DNA of 64,000 nt, taken from contig NZ_JACHNH010000001.1 of assembly GCF_014205335.1 (NCBI RefSeq), positions 7,868,501 through 7,932,500 on the forward strand, given 5' to 3'. The notes under the pieces were generated by a model. That model was not told where the DNA came from and ran no database searches. It was given only the letters and a program-made list of their open reading frames with translations. Positions 57,169 through 64,000 of this stretch are shown piece by piece. Positions within the stretch are counted from its first letter, which is position 1. Each line of letters opens with the position of its first letter. A program made the translations under genes and the position numbers. The stretch is from Amorphoplanes digitatis (lineage in GTDB: Bacteria; Actinomycetota; Actinomycetes; Mycobacteriales; Micromonosporaceae).

Positions 57169-59604
57169 TCAGAGCTTCTCGACCGGGGCGTGGCGTAGCA
57201 CCAGCCACATGACCTGGTCGCCGAAGTCGATCTGGGCGCGCGCGCCGGGGCCATGGCCCTCCACGGTCACGACACGCCCGAGGCCGTAGCGCTGATGGTT
57301 GACCCGGTCTCCGGCCTCCACCTTCGGCGTCTGCTTCATCTCGCTCGCCGTCGTGAGCCTGCTGGCGTCGACGCCGAGGCGCGAGGCGAGTTGCTGCGCC
57401 TTGGGCGTACCCCCTGCGAAGCCTCCGCCGCGTCCGCGGTCTCCCCCACCGCGACCACCGACGCCCCCGCCCGTGCCGGACCACGACGTGTAGGAAGCCG
57501 CGGTGCGCTCCCAGCGGACCAGCTCGGCCGGCAGCTCGTCGGTGAAGCGTGACGGCGGGTTGTACTGCGGCTGGCCCCACCCCGACCGGGTCACCGCCCG
57601 GGACAGGTAGAGCCGCTGCCGGGCCCGGGTGATGCCGACGTAGGCGAGCCGGCGCTCCTCCTCGAGCTCGGCGTTGTCGCCCAGCGCGCGCATGTGCGGG
57701 AACACGCCGTCCTCGAGGCCGGTCAGGAACACCACCGGGAACTCGAGGCCCTTCGCCGTGTGCAGCGTCATCAGGGTGACCACGCCCTGGTGGTCCGGGT
57801 CGTCGCTGGGGATCTGGTCGGCGTCGGCGACGAGCGCGACCTGCTCGAGGAAGCCGGCGAGACTCGCGGCCGGCGCGTCGTCGTCCTCGTCGGCCTGCGC
57901 CTCGACCCGCTCGGTGTATTCGCGGGCGACGCTGACCAGCTCCTGGAGGTTCTCCACCCGGCCCTGGTCCTGCGGGTCGAGGCTGTCCTCCAATTCGGAC
58001 AGCAGGCCCGAGCGCTGAAGCGCCGCCTCAAGCACCTCCTCGGGTGGCGCCGTCCTGGACAGCTCCCGCAGGTCGTCGAGGAGCCGCACGAAGTCGGCGA
58101 TGCTGTTCGCCGCGCGGGTCGAGATGCCCGGTGCGTCCTTGGCGCCGCGCAGGGCCTGGCCGAACGAGATGCGGTCGCGTGTGGACAGCGCCTCGACGCA
58201 GGCCTCGGCCCGGTCGCCGATGCCGCGGCGCGGGGTGTTGAGCACGCGGCGGATGCTCACCGTGTCGTCGTCGTTGACCACCGCGCGCAGGTAGGCCAGC
58301 GCGTCGCGGACCTCCTTGCGCTCGTAGAAGCGCACACCGCCGACCACCTTGTAGGGCAGGCCGACGCGGATGAACACCTCCTCGAAGACACGCGACTGCG
58401 CGTTGGTGCGGTAGAAGACCGCGACGTCGCCGGGGCGCACCTCGTGGTTGTCGCCGAGCCGGTCGATCTCGCGGGCCACCCAGTCGGCCTCGGCGTGCTC
58501 GGTGTCGGCGACGTAGCCGACGATCTGCTCGCCGGCGCCCTGGTCGCTCCAGAGCCGCTTGGGCTTGCGCGACGTGTTGCGGTCGATCACCGCGTTGGCC
58601 GCGGACAGGATCGTCTGGGTGGAGCGGTAGTTCTGCTCCAGCAGGATCGTGCGCGCATCGGGATAGTCGCGCTCGAACTCGAGGATGTTGCGGATCGTGG
58701 CGCCGCGGAACGCGTAGATCGACTGGTCGGCGTCGCCGACGACGCAGAGCTCGCCCGGCGGCACGTCACCGTCCACCGGCCCGGCCAGCTCCTTCACCAG
58801 CATGTACTGCGCGTGGTTGGTGTCCTGGTATTCGTCGACGAGCACGTGCCGGAAGCGGCGCCGGTATGCCTCGGCGATGTGCGGATGCGACTGGAGCAGG
58901 TGCACGGTCGCCATGATGATGTCGTCGAAGTCCAGCGCGTGCGCCTCGGCCAGGCGGCGCTGGTAGAGCACGTAGGCCTCGGCCACGGCGCGCTCGTTGG
59001 GGCCTTTCGCCCGGTTCTTGAACTCCTCGGGCTCGACCAGCTCGTTCTTCAGGTTCGACACCTGGGCGGCGAGGCCGCGGGCGGTGTAGCGCTTCGGATC
59101 GAGATCCAGCTCGCGGGCCACCATCTGCATCAGCCGCCGCGAGTCGTCGGCGTCGTAGATCGAGAACGTGCTCTTCAGCCCGGCGTGCTCGTGCTCGGCC
59201 CGCAGGATGCGCACGCACGCCGAGTGGAACGTCGACACCCACATCAGCCGGGCCCGCGGCCCGACCAGCGCGGCGACCCGCTCCTTCATCTCACCGGCGG
59301 CCTTGTTGGTGAAGGTGATCGCGATGATCTGGCCGGGATGCACGTCCCGCTCGGCCAGCAGGTAGGCGATCCGGTGGGTGAGCACCCGGGTCTTGCCCGA
59401 CCCGGCGCCGGCCACGATCAGCAGCGGCGACCCGGCGTGGGTGACGGCGTCGCGCTGCGGGGTGTTGAGGCCGACAAGCAGCGACTCGGGGTCAAGCCGG
59501 CGGGCCGGCGCCCGCTTGGGCGCAGCGTCCTGTCCCGGTGATCCGCCGCCCTGGACAGGCGGCATCGCGAACAGGGGCTGGGAGTTTTCCGGAAGGGCTC
59601 GCAT
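57169..59604 (-). CDS. pcrA: UvrD/PcrA-type DNA helicase
   Basis: An 811-residue superfamily 1A helicase for repair and removal of recombination intermediates. Motifs: Q-motif LNTPQRDAVTH, Walker A VAGAGSGKTRVLTHRI, Ia ITFTNKAAGEMKERV, Walker B VLVDEYQDTNHAQY, III VGDADQSIYAFRGA, IV LEQNYRST, V TLHTAKGLEFPVVFL and VI YVGITRARQRLYLS. The C-terminal region holds a Gly/Arg-rich linker (GGGVGGRGGGDRGRGGG) and a Tudor-like end (VEAGDRVNHQRYGLGRVVTV) that contacts RNA polymerase in homologues. Confidence 0.97.
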   Translation of the reverse strand: MRALPENSQPLFAMPPVQGGGSPGQDAAPKRAPARRLDPESLLVGLNTPQRDAVTHAGSPLLIVAGAGSGKTRVLTHRIAYLLAERDVHPGQIIAITFTNKAAGEMKERVAALVGPRARLMWVSTFHSACVRILRAEHEHAGLKSTFSIYDADDSRRLMQMVARELDLDPKRYTARGLAAQVSNLKNELVEPEEFKNRAKGPNERAVAEAYVLYQRRLAEAHALDFDDIIMATVHLLQSHPHIAEAYRRRFRHVLVDEYQDTNHAQYMLVKELAGPVDGDVPPGELCVVGDADQSIYAFRGATIRNILEFERDYPDARTILLEQNYRSTQTILSAANAVIDRNTSRKPKRLWSDQGAGEQIVGYVADTEHAEADWVAREIDRLGDNHEVRPGDVAVFYRTNAQSRVFEEVFIRVGLPYKVVGGVRFYERKEVRDALAYLRAVVNDDDTVSIRRVLNTPRRGIGDRAEACVEALSTRDRISFGQALRGAKDAPGISTRAANSIADFVRLLDDLRELSRTAPPEEVLEAALQRSGLLSELEDSLDPQDQGRVENLQELVSVAREYTERVEAQADEDDDAPAASLAGFLEQVALVADADQIPSDDPDHQGVVTLMTLHTAKGLEFPVVFLTGLEDGVFPHMRALGDNAELEEERRLAYVGITRARQRLYLSRAVTRSGWGQPQYNPPSRFTDELPAELVRWERTAASYTSWSGTGGGVGGRGGGDRGRGGGFAGGTPKAQQLASRLGVDASRLTTASEMKQTPKVEAGDRVNHQRYGLGRVVTVEGHGPGARAQIDFGDQVMWLVLRHAPVEKL

Positions 59605-59805
59605 CGCCGGACAAGTCTATGCCGCACCACCGACAATGTTCTCCGGGGCAGTAGCGCGGTCCAGGGTCGGACATATGTCTTCCGACCGGTCATCGTCGGG
59701 CCGCCGCAACCAAGCTGTCACCCGGAAGTAGTAGCGCTGACCAGCGTCGATACACGAGGCTGTCTCAGTTGGTTGATCCGTGACCCGATCGGGAGACCGA
59801 ATACT

Positions 59806-61656
59806 ATGGACCACCCCCGCCTCCGCGGCTGGGCCGCGACGCGTCATCTCGCCGTACCGGCCCTCGCTCTGGCCGTCGTCGCCACCCTGCCGATGACGCG
59901 CTCCGAGAATCCGGCCCCTGCCGCGCAGCACCTGCCCGGCATGGCGCCCGCCAGCGTTTCCTACGGACTGTCCGGCAAGACGGTCAAGGGCCAGTTCCTG
60001 AGCTACAACGACTTCCACGGCGCCATCGACCCGCCCGGCGGCAGCGGCGCGGCCGTGAACGGCACGCCGGCCGGCGGTGTCGAATACCTCGCGACCTTCC
60101 TGAAGCGCCTGCGCTCCGAGGCGGCCGCGGACGGCCGGTCGACCCTGACCGTCGGCGCCGGCGACCTGATCGGCGGCACCCCGCTGGTCAGCGCGGCGTT
60201 CCACGACGAGCCGACGATCGAGCTGATGAACGAGGTCGGGCTCCAGGTGAGCTCGGTCGGCAACCACGAGTTCGACGAGGGTGTCGACGAGCTGATCCGC
60301 ATGCAGCGGGGCGGCTGCCACCCGACCGACGGCTGCCAGGACGGCGACGGCTTCAAGGGCGCGAAGTTCACCTACCTCGCCGCCAACACGATCAACAAGA
60401 AGACCGGCCTGCCGATCCTCCCGCCGATCGACATCAAGTTCATCGGCGGCGTCCCGGTCGGCTTCGTCGGCCTGACCCTGGAGGGCACCCCCGGCATCGT
60501 CAACCCGGCCGGGATCAAGAACGTGCGCTTCGAGAACGAGGTCGCGACGGCCAACAAGTGGGGCAACCTGCTGAAGCTGTTCGGCGTCAAGGCGCAGGTG
60601 CTGCTCGTGCACCAGGGCGGCCAGCAGAGCGCGTCCCAGGGTGTCCCGGTTCCCGGCGCGTCGGACTGCAACAACTTCTCCGGCCCGATCGTGCCGATCG
60701 TGGCGGGCCTGAACCCGGAGTTCAGCCTGGTGGTCTCGGGCCACACGCACCGGTTCTACTCGTGCACGCTGCCCAACTCCGCGGGCACGTCGGTCGTGAC
60801 CAGCGCCGGCACCAACGGTCAGCTGATCACCGACATCGACTACTCGATCGACCGGCGCACGGGCCGCTTCGCCGAGGTCACGGCCAAGAACGTGATCGTG
60901 GAGAACGGCGTCTCCGACGGCAACGGCGGCTGGCTGAAGGACGCCGCCGGCGTGTTCCTGAAGAACCCGGCCACGGTCGACGCGAAGGCGAAGGCGGTCG
61001 CGGACAAGTACCGCACCGCGGTCGCCCCGATCGCCAACCGGGTGGTCGGCAGCATCACCGGCGACATCACCCGCACCGCCGGCGCCAACGGCGAGTCGCC
61101 GCTGGGCGACGTGATCGCCGACGCGCAGCTGGCCTGGACACAGACCAGCAACGCACAGATCGCGCTGATGAACCCCGGTGGCATCCGCGCCGACTTCGAC
61201 GCCGAGTTGTCGTCGGGTGGCGAGGCCAACGGGCAGGTCACCTACGGCGAGGCGTTCACCGTCCAGCCGTTCAACAACCTGGTGGTCACGCAGACCTTCA
61301 CCGGCGCTCAGCTCAAGGACGTGCTGGAGCAGCAGTTCGTCGGCTTCGGCGGGCAGACCACCCAGCGCATCCTCCAGGTGTCCGCGGGCCTGACCTACTC
61401 CTGGAACAGCACCGCCCCGGCGGGCTCCAAGGTGACGGCCCTGGCCTTCAACGGCACCCCGATCGACCCCGCCGCCAGCTACCAGGTCACCACGAACGAC
61501 TTCCTGGCCAACGGCGGCGACGGCTTCACCAACCTGACGCTGGGCACGGGCCGCACCACGGCGCCGGGCTTCGACGTCGACGCCCTGGTCGGCTACCTGG
61601 GCGCCGGCGCCCCGGTAGCGCCGGGCCCGGCCAACCGCATCACGAAGGTCGGCTGA
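59806..61656 (+). CDS. Secreted 5'-nucleotidase/2',3'-cyclic phosphodiesterase family protein
   Basis: A 616-residue exported metallophosphatase. A signal sequence occupies about 1-28. The dimetal domain has FLSYNDFHGAID, GAGDLIGG, VGNHEFDEG, LVHQGGQQS and VSGHTHRFYSC. The C-terminal substrate domain has LMNPGGIRADFD and TVQPFNNLVV. It releases phosphate and nucleosides from extracellular nucleotides. ATG 59806 has GGGAGA 9 bases upstream. No anchor is visible at the C terminus, so it is probably released. Confidence 0.92.
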   Translation: MDHPRLRGWAATRHLAVPALALAVVATLPMTRSENPAPAAQHLPGMAPASVSYGLSGKTVKGQFLSYNDFHGAIDPPGGSGAAVNGTPAGGVEYLATFLKRLRSEAAADGRSTLTVGAGDLIGGTPLVSAAFHDEPTIELMNEVGLQVSSVGNHEFDEGVDELIRMQRGGCHPTDGCQDGDGFKGAKFTYLAANTINKKTGLPILPPIDIKFIGGVPVGFVGLTLEGTPGIVNPAGIKNVRFENEVATANKWGNLLKLFGVKAQVLLVHQGGQQSASQGVPVPGASDCNNFSGPIVPIVAGLNPEFSLVVSGHTHRFYSCTLPNSAGTSVVTSAGTNGQLITDIDYSIDRRTGRFAEVTAKNVIVENGVSDGNGGWLKDAAGVFLKNPATVDAKAKAVADKYRTAVAPIANRVVGSITGDITRTAGANGESPLGDVIADAQLAWTQTSNAQIALMNPGGIRADFDAELSSGGEANGQVTYGEAFTVQPFNNLVVTQTFTGAQLKDVLEQQFVGFGGQTTQRILQVSAGLTYSWNSTAPAGSKVTALAFNGTPIDPAASYQVTTNDFLANGGDGFTNLTLGTGRTTAPGFDVDALVGYLGAGAPVAPGPANRITKVG

Positions 61657-61728
61657 GCCGACCCGCGGCGGAAAACCCAGGCAAAACCGTTGTATGAGCG
61701 GGACATTCCCACTGTTCGGGCCGTTTCC

Positions 61729-61758
61729 TTGCGAAGCGGCCCGGGCCGGGGTCATACT
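61729..61758 (+). promoter_or_regulatory. Promoter for the chorismate mutase leader
   Basis: TTGCGA (61729-61734) and CATACT (61753-61758) are spaced by 18 bases, a good vegetative promoter. Transcription would start about 7 bases after the -10 box, at 61765, which is the first base of the GTG of the leader ORF. Confidence 0.6.
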
Positions 61759-61764
61759 CGCTGC

Positions 61765-61830
61765 GTGATCCAACAGGCGCGATTTTTTTACTACGGCACC
61801 GGAAGTCCGGCGACCGTAGGACGCGTCTGA
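61765..61830 (+). CDS. Leader peptide with Phe-Phe-Tyr-Tyr (putative attenuator)
   Basis: A 21-codon ORF starts with GTG and ends with TGA. It reads MIQQARFFYY over its first ten residues, with the four aromatic codons TTT TTT TAC TAC at 61783-61794. There is no ribosome site; the predicted transcription start is the GTG itself, so it would be translated leaderless. TTT is rare in this genome, and two in a row is notable. It lies 95 bases before chorismate mutase, an enzyme of Phe and Tyr synthesis. Control by Phe/Tyr-tRNA supply is the natural reading. Confidence 0.65.
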   Translation: MIQQARFFYYGTGSPATVGRV

Positions 61831-61842
61831 ACGACAGACCTA

Positions 61843-61878
61843 CATCAAGCCCCGGGCCTCCCAGCCCGGGGCTTGATG
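61843..61878 (+). promoter_or_regulatory. Attenuator-like hairpin before chorismate mutase
   Basis: CATCAAGCCCCGGG (61843-61856) pairs perfectly with CCCGGGGCTTGATG (61865-61878), a 14-bp stem with an 8-base loop. It lies 12 bases after the leader-peptide stop and 47 before the chorismate mutase ATG. No U-tract follows. A smaller upstream hairpin (61816-61843) ends at its first base. I could not prove a mutually exclusive antiterminator by eye. Confidence 0.6.
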
Positions 61879-61925
61879 CTGCCCGGGCCGGGCCGACCGG
61901 GGCGCCAGCACCCGAGGAGCACGAC

Positions 61926-62216
61926 ATGAGCGCAAACCTGATCGACCAGCCCACCGGCGCCGGCGCGGAGCCCGCCGTTGAAGAGATCAAGACGATCCGC
62001 GAACGCATCGACGAGATCGATCAATCGCTTATCGACCTGTGGCTGGAACGCTCGCGCCTGAGCCAGCAGGTCGGCCGCACCCGGATGGCATCGGGCGGCA
62101 CCCGGCTGGTGCTCAGCCGCGAGCGGGAGATCGTGGAACGCTTCCGCGAGGCGCTCGGCCCGGACGGCACCCAGGTGGCCCTGTTGCTGCTCCGCGCCGG
62201 CCGCGGCCCGCTTTGA
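61926..62216 (+). CDS. Chorismate mutase (AroQ class)
   Basis: A 96-residue all-helical chorismate mutase converting chorismate to prephenate for Phe and Tyr. Helix 1 has IRERIDEIDQSLIDLWLERSRLSQQVGRTR, quoted in part, with the catalytic Arg, followed by the Ser/Arg segment LSREREIVERFREALG. Its size and position near pcrA match the mycobacterial intracellular enzyme, which works with DAHP synthase. ATG 61926 follows GAGGAGCACGAC. Confidence 0.92.
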   Translation: MSANLIDQPTGAGAEPAVEEIKTIRERIDEIDQSLIDLWLERSRLSQQVGRTRMASGGTRLVLSREREIVERFREALGPDGTQVALLLLRAGRGPL

Positions 62217-62238
62217 CCGTCTGACGGGGGTAGGAGAA

Positions 62239-62265
62239 AGGGGCCCGCCGGATCGGCAGGCCCCT
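62239..62265. terminator. Hairpin terminator between chorismate mutase and oppF-like gene
   Basis: AGGGGCC (62239-62245) pairs with GGCCCCT (62259-62265), with inner GCCG/CGGC pairing and one mismatch. It sits between convergent genes. Confidence 0.65.
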
Positions 62266-62281
62266 CCTCGAACGCACTTGC

Positions 62282-63294
62282 TCAGACTGCGTGCACCACG
62301 TCGCGGGGTTCGGCGAAGTGGCAGGCGCTCGGGTGCGGCGAGCGCTCCCGGATCTGGAGCAGGGGCTCCTGCTCGGCGCAGACCGCCTGGGCCTTCCAGC
62401 AGCGGGTCCGGAACCGGCAACCCGACGGCGGGTTGGCCGGCGACGGGACGTCGCCCTCCAGCACGATCTCGTCGCGACGACCGCGCAGCCGCGGGTCCGG
62501 CACCGGAACCGCGGAGAGCAGCGCCTGGGTGTACGGGTGGGTCGGCTGCTCATAGATCTGGTGGTCGTTGCCGATCTCCACGATCTTGCCCAGGTACATG
62601 ACCGCGACCCGCGTCGAGATGTGGCGGACCACGGACAGGTCGTGGGCGATGAAGATGTACGACAGGCCGAAATCCTTCTGGAGGCCCTCCAGAAGGTTCA
62701 TGACCTGCGCCTGGATCGACACGTCGAGCGCCGAGACCGGCTCGTCGCAGACGATGATCTCCGGCTTCAGGGCCAGCGCGCGGGCGATGCCGATGCGCTG
62801 GCGCTGTCCGCCCGAGAACTGGTGCGGGTACCGGTTGACGTGGTCGGGGTTGAGGCCGACCGTGTCGAGCAGGTCCTGCACCGCCCGGCCACGGCCCTGG
62901 CGGGGCGTGACATCGGGGTGGATCTCGAACGGCTCCCCGATGATGTCGCCGACCGTCATGCGGGGATTCAGCGACGTGTACGGGTCCTGGAGCACCATCT
63001 GGATGTTGCGGCGGGCCCGGCGCAGGCGGCCACCGCTGAGCTTGACCATGTCCTCACCACGGACGTTGATCGCGCCCGAGGTCGGCTTCTCGAGGCCGAC
63101 AAGCAGCTTGGCCAGCGTCGACTTGCCGCAGCCAGACTCGCCGACGACGCCGAGGGTCTCGCCGCGGCGCAGCTGAATGTCCACGCCGTCGACGGCGCGG
63201 ACGGCGCCGACCTTCGACTTGAAGACGATGCCCTGGGTGATCGGGAAGTGCTTCACGAGACCCTTGGTCTCGAGCACTACATCGTTGCGGTCAC

Positions 63295-63298
<4 letters not shown>
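62282..63298 (-). CDS. Oligopeptide/dipeptide ABC transporter ATPase (OppF/DppF type)
   Basis: A 338-residue ATPase. Walker A GESGCGKSTLAKLLVG, Q-loop QMVLQDPYTSLNPRMTVG, signature FSGGQRQRIGIARAL, Walker B IIVCDEPVSALD and switch His FIAHDLSVV are all present. The C-terminal oligopeptide region has HPYTQALLSAVP and a Cys cluster (CRFRTRCWKAQAVC) found in this subfamily, which can carry an iron-sulfur cluster in relatives. ATG 63298 overlaps the upstream ATPase stop by 4 bases. Confidence 0.95.

Positions 63299-64000
<702 letters not shown>

Overview
This window is chromosomal DNA from a high-GC actinomycete. Third codon positions are almost all G or C, GTG and TTG starts are common, and one gene carries a rare TTA leucine codon. 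The gene set (cslA-glxA, lysyl oxidase, PerM, DUF501, actinobacterial FtsB, fused MazG) points to a filamentous member, most likely Micromonosporaceae such as an Actinoplanes relative. That placement is inference from gene content, not a database match. I see no tRNA, rRNA, CRISPR array, insertion sequence or phage gene.

Left block (1-13 kb) is housekeeping, mostly on the minus strand: mfd, a SurA-like lipoprotein, mazG, a DUF885 peptidase, then eno, ftsB, DUF501, an ArgA-type acetyltransferase and an exopolyphosphatase. This is the conserved actinobacterial mfd-mazG-eno-ftsB-DUF501-ppx neighbourhood with a PilZ-like gene, a lipoprotein and the acetyltransferase inserted. Next come a hypX without hydrogenase genes (13.1-14.9 kb) and a translationally coupled cslA-glxA-GH6 operon for a cellulose-like surface glycan (15.0-19.9 kb). 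It faces a secreted lysyl oxidase with a complete copper and quinone-cofactor site. Phosphoenolpyruvate carboxylase and a two-ATPase, two-permease ABC exporter operon follow (21.7-27.9 kb).

The most distinctive region is 28-42.5 kb. A membrane-anchored GH26-like glycosidase, an APS kinase fused to a degenerate ATP sulfurylase, a Wzz-like protein with a degenerate BY-kinase domain, a Wzy-like polymerase, an APH-fold kinase, a PAPS sulfotransferase, a Wzx-like flippase, a methyltransferase and a lipoprotein GH26-like glycosidase lie together. A WecG/TagA-type glycosyltransferase, a second sulfotransferase and a GT2 enzyme are alongside. The genes from 31.1 to 38.7 kb overlap or abut. I read this as a locus making, sulfating, exporting and trimming a surface polysaccharide. 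The combination is rare enough to be the main candidate for an undescribed system.

Right block (42.5-64 kb) is central metabolism and cell-wall genes: a DeoR regulator with galT, icd, mdh, a pentapeptide protein with purH-purN, a DUF4190 protein, perM, sucCD, a stand-alone B12-binding mutase subunit, two M23 peptidases, pcrA, a secreted 5'-nucleotidase, chorismate mutase and two oligopeptide ABC ATPases. It parallels the mycobacterial chorismate mutase-uvrD1-M23-sucCD-perM-purN-purH order. Upstream of chorismate mutase is a short leader ORF containing Phe-Phe-Tyr-Tyr, placed exactly where transcription should start from a good promoter and followed by a long hairpin. This looks like an aromatic amino acid attenuator. 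Many gene pairs are separated by strong GC-rich hairpin terminators, which are listed.
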